The notes below the pieces were generated by a model that worked only from the letters and a program-made list of their open reading frames with translations, had not been told where the DNA came from and searched no databases. A DNA stretch of 21,882 nucleotides from UBA5189 sp035631615. GTDB taxonomy: Bacteria > Chloroflexota > Limnocylindria > Limnocylindrales > CSP1-4. Where the stretch lies: positions 1-21,882 of the forward strand of contig DASQIK010000089.1 of the NCBI GenBank assembly GCA_035631615.1, given 5' to 3'. Both the position numbers and the translations under genes were made by a program. Shown here one piece after another: positions 14,014 through 21,859 of the stretch. The first letter of the stretch is position 1. Each line of letters begins with the position of its first letter.

Positions 14014-14874
14014 TCAGTCAGCCGCTTCTGCCAGCGCCAGCCGGATGCGCTCATGGAGGCTCCCGTTCGTCGCCAGGAACGTCGCGCCGGTGAAGGTTCG
14101 GTTGCCGTCGAAGTCGGTGGCGCGGCCGCCGGCCTCCTCGACGAGGAGGAACGGCGCCGCCGCATCCCACGGCTTGAGCCCGACCTCGATCATCGCCTCG
14201 GCCGCGCCCTCGGCGAGCAGGGTGTAGCCCCAGAAGTCACCGAAGCCGCGCTCGCGCCAGGCGGCGGCGCGCACCCGTGACAGGCCCGGCGCCAGGCCGG
14301 ATCGGTCGAGGTCGCTCGGGCTCGAGTACAGGACCTGCGCGTCCGCCAGCTCGCCGATGCGCGACACGCCGAGCCGGCGTGCATCGCCGGTCAGCATGGT
14401 CGAGATGGCCCACGCGCCGCCGCCGCGCCAGCCGCCCCAGCGCTGCCCGAGCGCGGGCGCGGAGATCACCGCCGCCTGGAGCTCACCGTCGCGCTCGACG
14501 GCCATCAGAGTCGCAAAGATCGGCACGCCGCGGATGTAGTTGTGGGTCGCGTCGATCGGGTCGACGTACCAGCGCACGCTCGCCCCGGGGGCGTCCGTCC
14601 CGAACTCCTCGCCGACCACGCCGTGCTTCGGGAAGGACTCCGCGATGCGGGCCCGGATCAGCTCCTCGATCGAGCGGTCCGCAACCGTCACGAACGACCG
14701 ATCCGGCTTGCGCTCGACCGTCACGTCACGCCGGAAGTGGCGCATCGCGATCGCGTCGGCCTCGTCGCACCAGCCCAGCGCGGTCTGCACCCAGCCGCGC
14801 AGCTCGACGTCCGTGCCGCGCCGGAAGCCGGCGCTCCACGCCGGCCCGAACGGGATGATCGCCGCCGGGCTCAC
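14014..14874 (-). CDS. hisN: Inositol-monophosphatase-family phosphatase, HisN-type (histidinol-phosphatase-like)
   Basis: The 286-residue protein is a magnesium-dependent phosphatase. Metal ligands are present: Glu89/Glu90 in VVGEEFG, Asp105 and Asp108 in DPIDATHNY (usual DPIDGTKNF, with Gly109 changed to Ala and Thr110 kept) and Asp237 in KPWDAAAP. RGVPIFATLMAV (115-126), VISAPALGQRW and RGFGDFWGYTLLAEGAAEAM resemble actinobacterial HisN, which dephosphorylates histidinol phosphate. There are no other histidine genes nearby, so it may act on another phosphate ester, perhaps a product of the adjacent phosphotransferases. The start is GTG 14874, seven bases after the flavoprotein gene and without a visible Shine-Dalgarno sequence; the first 20 residues are not conserved, so the true start is uncertain. 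Second gene of a three-gene minus-strand operon. Confidence 0.82.
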   Translation of the reverse strand: MSPAAIIPFGPAWSAGFRRGTDVELRGWVQTALGWCDEADAIAMRHFRRDVTVERKPDRSFVTVADRSIEELIRARIAESFPKHGVVGEEFGTDAPGASVRWYVDPIDATHNYIRGVPIFATLMAVERDGELQAAVISAPALGQRWGGWRGGGAWAISTMLTGDARRLGVSRIGELADAQVLYSSPSDLDRSGLAPGLSRVRAAAWRERGFGDFWGYTLLAEGAAEAMIEVGLKPWDAAAPFLLVEEAGGRATDFDGNRTFTGATFLATNGSLHERIRLALAEAAD

Positions 14875-14881
14875 GAAGGTG

Positions 14882-17347
14882 TCACGAGCGGATCCGGGCC
14901 CCTTCCGGATCCCACAGCGGCTCGCGGGCGATCTCGAACCCGATCCACTCGCCGAACACCTCGACGTGGCCGCGTGTTCCGATCGGCGCGTGCTCCGGCG
15001 GGAGGTACGCGTACGCGATCGAGCGCTCGACGGCGAATCCGTAGCCGCCCGACGTCACCCTGCCGACGATCGCGCCGCCGACCCGGACCGGCTCGTTCCC
15101 GAGCGCCACGGAGCGCGGGTCGTCGAGGACGAGGCAGCGCAGCCGCTTCCGCGGACCGGCCGCGCGCGCCGCCGCAAGCGCCTCGCGCCCGATGAACTCG
15201 CCCTTGTCCGGCTTCACCGCGAATCCGAGGCCCGCCTCGTACGGCGTCTCCTCCGGCGTGATGTCGCTCGACCAGGCGCGGTAGCCCTTCTCCAGCCGCA
15301 GTGCGTCGATGGCGCGGTACCCGGCAGCGACGAGCCCGTGCGGCTTGCCCGCCTCCCACAGGGAGCGCCACAGCGCGCGCCCGTACTCGGACGGTGCGTA
15401 CAGCTCCCAGCCGAGCTCGCCGACGTAGGTCACGCGCAGCGCCAGCACCGGCGTCTCGCCAAGCGTGATCTCGCGCGCCGTGAGGTACGGGAAGGCCGCG
15501 TTCGAGAGGTCGTCCTTCGTCAGGCCCTGGACGATGTCGCGGGCTCGTGGCCCCCAGATGCCGAAGCACGCGCGGGCCGAGGTGACGTCGCGAATCCGCA
15601 CCCACGGCGACCCTTCTGGCGGGAGCTGTGCCCGGATCCAGCCCAGGTCGTGGTTCCCGAAGGCCGTGCCGGTCACGATCAGGAATCGCTCCGCGGCGAC
15701 GCGCGTCACGGTGAAGTCGCACTCGATGCCGCCGCGGCGATTGAGCATCTGCGTGTAGGTGATCGAGCCGACGGGCTTGTCGACATCGTTCCCGCACAGC
15801 TGCTGGAGGAAGCCGAGCGCCCCCGCGCCCTCGATCTCGATCTTGGCGAAGCTCGACTCGTCGAAGATGCCGGCGGCATGCCGCGTCGCCAGCGCCTCGG
15901 CGCCGATCGCCGGCGACCAGTGCTCGCCCGCCCAGCCACGCGGCCGGAGTGCCTCGAGGGCGTCGCGGGTCGTCACGCCGGCGCCGTTCTCGTTCGGGCT
16001 GAACCAGTTCGGGCGCTCCCACATCGACTTCTCGCCGAACACCGCGCCGAGGGCCGCCACGTCTTCATAGGCCGGGCTGAGGCGGAGCGGGCGGCCGGCG
16101 AGGCGCTCCTCGTTCGGATAGTGGATGTCGTAATAGGTCGCGTAGTTCTCGTAGGTCCGCTCGAGCGTCAGCTTCTGCGAGCGGTACTGGCCGCCGAAGC
16201 GGCGGATGTCCATCTTCCAGAGGTCGAGCTCGGGCTCGCCATCGACGATCCAGTGCGCCATCTGCTGACCGATGCCGCCCGCGCCGGCGATCCCGTGAGC
16301 GCAGAACCCCGCGGCGACGAAGAACCCGCGGACCTCGCTCTCGCCGAGGATGAACTCGTTGTCCGGGGTGAACGCCTCCGGGCCGTTGATCATCCGGGTG
16401 ACGCCGGCATCGGCGATCGCGGGCACCCGCGAGATCGCGCCCGCCATGATCGACTCGAAGCGCGGCCAGTCCGGATCCAACAGGCGGTGGTTGAAGTCGG
16501 GCGGCACGCCGTCGAGCGACCACGGCATCGGGTCGCGTTCGTAGCCGCCCATGCACAGCCCGCCGACCTCCTCGCGGAAGTAGCACAGCCGATCCGGATC
16601 GCGCATCGTCGGGAGGGTCGGGAGCGCACCTTCGATGGCGTTCGTGAACAGGTACTGGTGGGCCATCGGGATGATCGGGACGGTGACACCGGCGAGCCGC
16701 CCGATCTCGGGCGCGAACATGCCGCCCGCGTTCACGACGACATCGGCCTCGATCGTCGAGCGTTCGCCGCCCTTCGATTCGACCTCCACGCCGCGGACGC
16801 GGCCGGTCTCGACGGCGACGCCGACGACGCGGGTGTGCTGGCGGATCGAGGCGCCTCTCGCGCGCGCACCTGCCGCGAGCGCCTGGGCAAGGCCCGAAGG
16901 GTCCAGCCAGCCGTCGGTCGGGAGCCAGACCGCGCCGAGGACGCCATCGAGCGTCATCAGCGGGAACCGGTCCTGGGCGTCCTTCGCCGAGATCAGCTCG
17001 AGCGGCAGCCCGAACGTCTTCGCCCAGCCCGCCTGGCGCTGCAGCTCCTCGTACCGCTCCTTCGTCGACGCGAGCCGCAGCGAGCCGACCTCGTGCCACG
17101 ACACGTCGACGCCGGCCTCGGCGGTCAGTCGCCGGTACAGCGCGGCGCCATACATCATCATCCGGGTCAGGGTCGTGCTCGAGCGCAGCTGCCCGACCAG
17201 GCCCGCCGAGTGGAACGTCGAGCCGGACGTCAGCTCCGCGCGATCGACAAGGACGACGTCCTTCCAGCCGAGCTCGGTCAGGTGGTACGCGATCGACGTC
17301 CCGCCGACGCCGCCGCCGATGACCACCGCCTGCGCATGCTCGACCAT
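14882..17347 (-). CDS. Dimethylglycine/sarcosine dehydrogenase-like flavoprotein with GcvT domain (paralogue 1)
   Basis: The 821-residue protein has two halves. The first (about 1-425) is an FAD-dependent amine oxidoreductase: GGGVGG (11-16), then SGSTFHSAGLVGQL (41-54), where His46 corresponds to the histidine that covalently binds FAD in dimethylglycine dehydrogenases. The second half is GcvT-like and would transfer the released one-carbon unit to tetrahydrofolate: NDVDKPVGSITYTQML, GGIECDFTV with the conserved aspartate, IWGPRARDI and GYRAIDALRLEKGYRAW. The expected activity is oxidative N-demethylation yielding methylene-tetrahydrofolate. ATG 17347 begins just before the Rossmann fold; longer frames run into the divergent gene. 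TACGCT lies six bases before the ATG, suggesting leaderless expression. It heads the operon with the HisN-type and MetE-like genes. The substrate is not determined. Confidence 0.88.
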   Translation of the reverse strand: MVEHAQAVVIGGGVGGTSIAYHLTELGWKDVVLVDRAELTSGSTFHSAGLVGQLRSSTTLTRMMMYGAALYRRLTAEAGVDVSWHEVGSLRLASTKERYEELQRQAGWAKTFGLPLELISAKDAQDRFPLMTLDGVLGAVWLPTDGWLDPSGLAQALAAGARARGASIRQHTRVVGVAVETGRVRGVEVESKGGERSTIEADVVVNAGGMFAPEIGRLAGVTVPIIPMAHQYLFTNAIEGALPTLPTMRDPDRLCYFREEVGGLCMGGYERDPMPWSLDGVPPDFNHRLLDPDWPRFESIMAGAISRVPAIADAGVTRMINGPEAFTPDNEFILGESEVRGFFVAAGFCAHGIAGAGGIGQQMAHWIVDGEPELDLWKMDIRRFGGQYRSQKLTLERTYENYATYYDIHYPNEERLAGRPLRLSPAYEDVAALGAVFGEKSMWERPNWFSPNENGAGVTTRDALEALRPRGWAGEHWSPAIGAEALATRHAAGIFDESSFAKIEIEGAGALGFLQQLCGNDVDKPVGSITYTQMLNRRGGIECDFTVTRVAAERFLIVTGTAFGNHDLGWIRAQLPPEGSPWVRIRDVTSARACFGIWGPRARDIVQGLTKDDLSNAAFPYLTAREITLGETPVLALRVTYVGELGWELYAPSEYGRALWRSLWEAGKPHGLVAAGYRAIDALRLEKGYRAWSSDITPEETPYEAGLGFAVKPDKGEFIGREALAAARAAGPRKRLRCLVLDDPRSVALGNEPVRVGGAIVGRVTSGGYGFAVERSIAYAYLPPEHAPIGTRGHVEVFGEWIGFEIAREPLWDPEGARIRS

Positions 17348-17400
17348 GCTCGGAGCGTACCCGCTCGGAATGGCCTCCTGCCGGGCGCTAGTCTCCGGAC
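17348..17400. promoter_or_regulatory. 53-base divergent promoter region with mirrored leaderless -10 elements
   Basis: On the plus strand TAGTCT (17389-17394) is followed by six bases and ATG. On the minus strand TACGCT (complement of 17354-17359) is likewise followed by six bases and ATG. This is the geometry of leaderless TANNNT promoters. The two 16-base boxes agree at 12 positions: TAGTCTCCGGACATGG and TACGCTCCGAGCATGG. No clear -35 hexamers or Shine-Dalgarno sequences are seen on either side. Confidence 0.5.
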
Positions 17401-18315
17401 ATGGCCATCGAAGCGGTCGTCGCACGGATGTGGCCAGGGAGCGACATTCGCGTCTCCGCGATCGCGGCAGGACTGACGAACCAGAACTTCCGGGTCGAGG
17501 TTGACGGGACACCGTTCTTCGTCCGTCTGCCGGGGGCGTCGACGGATCTGCTCGCCGTTGATCGAGCGAACGAGCTGCACAACACGCGCGCGGCAGCCGA
17601 GGCCGGAGTCGGGCCGAAGGTGGTCGCGGTCGACTCCGCGAGTGGCGCGTTCGCCCTCGAATGGATCGAGGGGCGAACGATGTCGAACGCCGCGTTCGTG
17701 GAGCCGGGCACGCCGGCGCGAATCGCCGAGGCGCTGCGGCGACTTCATTCCGGCCCCCGCTTCCGCGACGACTTCGACATGGTTCGGCTCTCCGCGTACT
17801 ACCTGCGGGTCGCCGACGAGCGCAGCCTGCGAATCCCCGACGGCTATCGCGAGCACATGGCCGCGATCCCGCGCATCGACGCGGCCCTTGCCGCCCACCC
17901 GCTCCAGACCGTCCCGTGCCACAACGATCTGCTCGCCGAGAACTACCTCGACGACGGCGCTCGCCTGTGGATCGTCGACTACGAGTACAGCGGCAACAAC
18001 GACCCCACGTTCGAGCTGGGGAACACCGCCCAGGAGCTGCAGCTCGACGCGGGCCGCCAGCAGGAGCTCTGCGCGGCCTACTTCGGTCCCGATCGATTCG
18101 CGCGGGAGGGTCACGCGCTCCTCGCCCGGATGCGCCTCCAGATGATCATGTCCGACGTCGGCTGGACGTTGTGGGCGGCCATCCAGGCTGCGATCTCCAG
18201 GATCGACTACGACTTCTGGGGGTGGGCGCTCGAACGCTGGGGCCGAGCGTCGGTCGCCATCGACCGCGCGGACTTCGAAGCCCTGCTCGACGCGGCCTCG
18301 GCAGGCGACGCATGA
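17401..18315 (+). CDS. Choline/ethanolamine-kinase-like (APH-fold) phosphotransferase, paralogue 1
   Basis: The 304-residue protein has the APH/choline kinase fold. GLTNQNFRV (24-32) is the nucleotide-binding loop typical of LicA-like choline kinases, and FFVRLPG carries the following strand. The catalytic loop is HNDLLAENYL (His174, Asp176, Asn181), and the metal-binding segment is IVDYEYSGNNDPTFELGN (191-208, Asp193). All catalytic residues are present. The expected reaction is ATP-dependent phosphorylation of a small hydroxyl compound such as choline or another amino alcohol. It starts at ATG 17401, probably leaderless, 53 bases from the divergent flavoprotein start. The same kind of kinase also sits beside the second flavoprotein, so the two functions appear linked. 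Substrate unknown; a drug-resistance role is unlikely given the context. Confidence 0.85.
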   Translation: MAIEAVVARMWPGSDIRVSAIAAGLTNQNFRVEVDGTPFFVRLPGASTDLLAVDRANELHNTRAAAEAGVGPKVVAVDSASGAFALEWIEGRTMSNAAFVEPGTPARIAEALRRLHSGPRFRDDFDMVRLSAYYLRVADERSLRIPDGYREHMAAIPRIDAALAAHPLQTVPCHNDLLAENYLDDGARLWIVDYEYSGNNDPTFELGNTAQELQLDAGRQQELCAAYFGPDRFAREGHALLARMRLQMIMSDVGWTLWAAIQAAISRIDYDFWGWALERWGRASVAIDRADFEALLDAASAGDA

Positions 18316-18399
18316 CGAAGCGCCTCCGTGTGCAGCCCATGAAGCGGCATTCGTGCCACGAGCGATGGTCTGCCAGCCCGGTCTGGCCGGCGTTGGTCG
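18316..18399. terminator. Convergent intergenic region with weak hairpins
   Basis: These 84 bases separate two convergent genes. GGCA-TTCG-TGCC (18346-18357) is a small stem with a TTCG tetraloop, and GCCAG/CTGGC (18372-18376 and 18383-18387) pair around six bases. Neither is followed by a T tract on either strand, so intrinsic termination is doubtful. Position is the main reason to suspect a terminator. Confidence 0.25.
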
Positions 18400-20841
18400 C
18401 TAGCCGCGCATGCGATCGCCGTCGGGATCGACGAGGACGTCGGGAGCGACCTCGCCCTTGACGCGGTCGGCAAAGACGTCGACCTCGATCGCCGTGCCCT
18501 CCGGGACGCTGGCCGGCAGGTAGGTCGTGCCGACGGTTCGCCCGACCGTGTAGCCGAACGCGGCGCTCCGGATCCGGCCGACGACCTCGCCGTCGATGCG
18601 GACGGCCTCGCCGCCGTAGATCGGCGCCCAGTCGTCGCCGGCCAGCAACACGGTCCTCAGCTTCCGCGCGGGTCCGTCGGGTTCGGCGGTGCGCCGAGCC
18701 ACGAGCGCGTCACGCCCGACGAAGTCGCCCTTGCCGAGCCGGACGAACCGATCGAGGCCCGCCTCGAACGGCGTCTCGCGCGGGGTCAGCTCGGCGCCGA
18801 AGTAGCGGTAGCCCTTCTCGAGCCGGAGCGATTCGAGCGCCCGATAGCCAACCGGCTCGATCCCGTGCTCGGCCCCGGCGGCGAGAAGCGCATCCCACAC
18901 CCCGGCCGCCTCCGCGGGCGCCACCGTCAGCTCCCACCCCAGCTCTCCCGCATACGACAGGCGGGTCGCCAGGACGCGCGCCTCGCCGACCCGGACCGCG
19001 CGCACCTGGCGGATCGGGAGCGCGATGTCGTCGACGCGGTTCGCGGTGACCGCGCCGAACACGTCGCGCGCCCGCGGCCCCCACAGGCCGATGACGGCCA
19101 GCTCGTCGGTTGCGTCGCGCACCTTGACGGTGTCGATTGCAGGATCGTCCGAGGCGCGGGCGATGAGCCATCCCAGATCGGACGCGAGGTAGCCGGCCCC
19201 GGTCAGGACGCGGAAGTGCTCGGCGGCCAGCCGGGTGATCGTCACGTCGGCGACGATCCCGCCGCAGGCGTCGAGGAACTGTCCGTAGGCGGTCGAGCCG
19301 GCAGGCTTGTCGACGTCATTCGCGCATGCACGTTGCAGCAGCGCGAGCGCCCCGGGACCAGCGACGTCGACCTTGCCGAACGAGGTCAGGTCGATGATCC
19401 CGACCCGCTCTCGGACAGCAGCGTGCTCCTCCCCCACTCGACCGAACCAGTCGGGCCGGCTCCAGCCGCGATCGCGGGCGATGCGACCGTTGCGCGTCCA
19501 CGGCTGCCCGGGTCGATGCAGGTCCGCGCGCTCCCAGCCGGCCTTGGTGCCGAACACAGCGCCAGCGGCCTCGAGCCGCGAGTTGAGTGGCGACAGCCGG
19601 CGCGGCCGGCCCGCGACATCGGCGTCGTACGGGAAGCGAAGGCGGTAGTAGTCGCCGTACGTCTCGCGGGCGAGGGCCGCCGCGAACTCGACGTCGCGGT
19701 ACGTGTCCGCGAATCGCCAGGCGCGGTACGGCGCGATGTCGACGCCCGGATCGTTGGCCGTGATCCAGCCGGCGATGGCCTTGCCGATGCCGCCACCGCC
19801 ACCGAACCCGTTGAGCGACAACCCCGCGGCGACCCAGAACCCGCGCACGCCGGGCATCGGCCCGATCAGCGGGTTGGCGTCGGGCGTCATGGCGTCCGGG
19901 TGGCAGACGAGCCGCACCGCCTCGGCGTCAGCGAGGAACGGGAAACGGCGGATCGCGCCCTCCATCAGGGGCTGGAAGCGGACCCAATCCGCGGGCAGCG
20001 ACGTCGCCGCGTGCTCCCATGGCACACCCTCGAGCCAGCGCAGGTGCGGCTCCGCCTCGTAGCCGCCGAACAGCATCCCGCCGTGCTCGGCCTTGCCGTA
20101 GACGAGGTTGTCGGGGTCGCGGAAGCAGGGCATGTCGTCGGGCAGCTCGTGGCCGGGCACCGCCTTCAGGGCGACGTGCTGGTGATCGACCGGTGCGGAC
20201 GGGATGAACGCCCCGACCATCTCGGCCACGCGCGGCGCCCACACCCCCGCTGCGTTCACGACGAGCTCCGTGTCGATGGCGTCGCCGCCTTCGAGCAGCA
20301 CGCGCCGGATCTCCCGCCCGGGCCCGAGCTCGAAGCCGGTCACGCGCGTGCTCTGGCGGATCCGGACGCCGAGCTTCCGCGCCGCGTCCGCCACGGCGTA
20401 CGTCGCCGAGTGCGGGTCGAGGTAGCCGTCGCCCGGCAGGTGGACCGCGCCGTACAGCTCGTCCGGCGAGATGGCCGGCATCAGGCGGCGCGCCTCGGCG
20501 GCCCGGATCACGCCGACATCCAGCCCGATCCCGCGCGCCCGGCTCGCCGTCCGCTCCAGCTCCCTGAGCTGCTCCGGCGACGACGCGAGCCGCAGGCTCC
20601 CCACCGCGTTGAACGCGCCGAGCCGCCCGTACAGCTCGATCGAGTAGCGGCGCCAGGCCAGCATCGTCGACGACGGGTTGAACGCGGTCACCAGCCCAGC
20701 AGCCTGCGAGGTCGATCCTGCGGTCAGGCCCGCCTTCTCGACGAGCAGGACGTCGGTCCAGCCCGCCTCGGCGAGGTGGTACGCGACGCTGCACCCGGTG
20801 ATCCCACCACCGATGACGACGACGCGCGCCTGGTCGTTCAC
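18400..20841 (-). CDS. Dimethylglycine/sarcosine dehydrogenase-like flavoprotein with GcvT domain (paralogue 2)
   Basis: The 813-residue protein has the same architecture as the flavoprotein at 14882-17347: Rossmann GGGITG (11-16), FAD-oxidoreductase domain to about 430, then a GcvT-like folate domain with NDVDKPAGSTAYGQFL, GGIVADVTITRL, LWGPRARDVFG and RALESLRLEKGYRYFG. At residue 46, where the paralogue has the FAD-linking histidine, it has glutamine (GSTSQAAGL), so FAD is probably not covalently bound through that position. The FAD pocket otherwise looks intact. It is probably an oxidative demethylase acting on a related but different N-methyl substrate. The start is GTG 20841; no ATG precedes the Rossmann motif. 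It follows the second phosphotransferase by 44 bases on the same strand and is probably co-transcribed with it. Confidence 0.87.
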   Translation of the reverse strand: MNDQARVVVIGGGITGCSVAYHLAEAGWTDVLLVEKAGLTAGSTSQAAGLVTAFNPSSTMLAWRRYSIELYGRLGAFNAVGSLRLASSPEQLRELERTASRARGIGLDVGVIRAAEARRLMPAISPDELYGAVHLPGDGYLDPHSATYAVADAARKLGVRIRQSTRVTGFELGPGREIRRVLLEGGDAIDTELVVNAAGVWAPRVAEMVGAFIPSAPVDHQHVALKAVPGHELPDDMPCFRDPDNLVYGKAEHGGMLFGGYEAEPHLRWLEGVPWEHAATSLPADWVRFQPLMEGAIRRFPFLADAEAVRLVCHPDAMTPDANPLIGPMPGVRGFWVAAGLSLNGFGGGGGIGKAIAGWITANDPGVDIAPYRAWRFADTYRDVEFAAALARETYGDYYRLRFPYDADVAGRPRRLSPLNSRLEAAGAVFGTKAGWERADLHRPGQPWTRNGRIARDRGWSRPDWFGRVGEEHAAVRERVGIIDLTSFGKVDVAGPGALALLQRACANDVDKPAGSTAYGQFLDACGGIVADVTITRLAAEHFRVLTGAGYLASDLGWLIARASDDPAIDTVKVRDATDELAVIGLWGPRARDVFGAVTANRVDDIALPIRQVRAVRVGEARVLATRLSYAGELGWELTVAPAEAAGVWDALLAAGAEHGIEPVGYRALESLRLEKGYRYFGAELTPRETPFEAGLDRFVRLGKGDFVGRDALVARRTAEPDGPARKLRTVLLAGDDWAPIYGGEAVRIDGEVVGRIRSAAFGYTVGRTVGTTYLPASVPEGTAIEVDVFADRVKGEVAPDVLVDPDGDRMRG

Positions 20842-20885
20842 GCGCCGATGATGGCCGACTCGCCGATGCCGTGCCGGGCTCGGGG

Positions 20886-21839
20886 TCAGCCTCCGGCGGC
20901 CGCGGTCAGGGCGCGCTCGAAGGCCGGCCGGTCGGCCACCCTGAGCAGCCGATCGAAGTGGTCGCCCGCGTAGGCGACGAAATCGACGCCGAGCGTGGAG
21001 ATGCCCTGCTGGAGCACGCCCCACATCGCCTCGCGAAAGTCCGACAGGACCCGCATCAGCGTGAGCCGGGCGGCGAGCGCCGCGCTCGGCGGCTCGCCGA
21101 GGTAGGCCGCCAGGAGCACGGCATCCTGGTCGGCGTCGAGCTCGTGGTTGATGCTGAAGTTGCCGAGATCGAAATAGGGATCGCCCATGCCGGCGTACTC
21201 CCAGTCGACGATCCGGATGCGCGAGCCGTCATCGATGAAGTTCGCATTCAGCAGGTCGTTGTGGCAGGGCCGCATCTCGATCGGCGCGGTCAGGCACGCC
21301 AGCTCGATCCGGCGGGCGATCGCCTCCGCGAGGTCGAACTCCGGCGGGATCGTAACGCCGCGCGACAGGGCGAGGGCGCGATACGCCTCGACGATCCGGA
21401 ACGGCACGAACAGGCCGGGGATCGCGGGACCGTCGTGGATCCGGCGCAGCGTGGCGCCCACGGCCCGCAGCCGCTCCGGCCTGCGCATCTCCGCCTCCGG
21501 AATCGGCGAGCCCTCGATGAATCGTGTCACGAGGTAGCCCTCCGGCCGGAGATACGCGATTACTTCCGGCCCCACGCCGACACCCGCCGCGGTGACGGTC
21601 GCCGCGTGCTCGACCTCGCGGCTGATCCCGAGCAGGTGCGTGTCGTTCCCCGCGAGCCTGACGACGAAGCGAGCGCCACCCGGCGCCCCACTCACGAGGA
21701 AGTTGCGATTCGTGATCCCGCCCGACAAGGCGATGAACGACAGCTCCCCGGTCCCGAGCTCCGGCAGTCGCCGGAGCGCGCGTTCGAGCTCGGTGCGCAG
21801 CTCGCCACGGAGCTCTTCCTCGGGCCCTGGGCTCGTCAT
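20886..21839 (-). CDS. Choline/ethanolamine-kinase-like (APH-fold) phosphotransferase, paralogue 2
   Basis: The 317-residue protein shares the fold and motifs of the phosphotransferase at 17401-18315: LSGGITNRNFLV (38-49), FVVRLAG, catalytic CHNDLLNANFI (His193, Asp195, Asn200) and IVDWEYAGMGDPYFDLGNF (Asp212, Asp224). These agree well with LicA-type choline kinases. The N-terminus has an extra charged Glu/Arg-rich helix. The ATG at 21839 is supported by AAGGAGA (complement of 21847-21853) seven bases upstream. That Shine-Dalgarno sequence lies in a small perfect palindrome, TCTCCGAAGGAGA, which could partly sequester it. It is first in a two-gene unit with the flavoprotein gene downstream. 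The promoter must lie beyond or at the right window edge. Substrate unknown. Confidence 0.86.
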   Translation of the reverse strand: MTSPGPEEELRGELRTELERALRRLPELGTGELSFIALSGGITNRNFLVSGAPGGARFVVRLAGNDTHLLGISREVEHAATVTAAGVGVGPEVIAYLRPEGYLVTRFIEGSPIPEAEMRRPERLRAVGATLRRIHDGPAIPGLFVPFRIVEAYRALALSRGVTIPPEFDLAEAIARRIELACLTAPIEMRPCHNDLLNANFIDDGSRIRIVDWEYAGMGDPYFDLGNFSINHELDADQDAVLLAAYLGEPPSAALAARLTLMRVLSDFREAMWGVLQQGISTLGVDFVAYAGDHFDRLLRVADRPAFERALTAAAGG

Positions 21840-21846
21840 CGGCGAA

Positions 21847-21859
21847 TCTCCTTCGGAGA
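21847..21859 (-). promoter_or_regulatory. Ribosome-binding site inside a 5-bp hairpin
   Basis: On the minus strand TCTCC-GAA-GGAGA is a perfect 5-bp stem with a 3-base loop, and its 3' arm is the Shine-Dalgarno sequence of the phosphotransferase starting at 21839. The stem is short, so any effect would be mild, for example on temperature- or ribosome-dependent initiation. Confidence 0.4.

Noticed and set aside
14540..17476. A 978-codon plus-strand open frame antisense to flavoprotein 1
   Set aside because: It has an Arg/Ala/Asp-rich composition with no recognisable motif, while the minus strand encodes a complete, motif-bearing enzyme. It is a product of the high-GC codon pattern.
17401..18315. 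Aminoglycoside resistance gene
   Set aside because: The APH fold is shared, but the motifs resemble choline kinases (LicA type) and the context is catabolic.
18865..20973. A 702-codon plus-strand open frame antisense to flavoprotein 2
   Set aside because: Same reasoning: low-complexity composition and no domain, opposite a clearly real gene.
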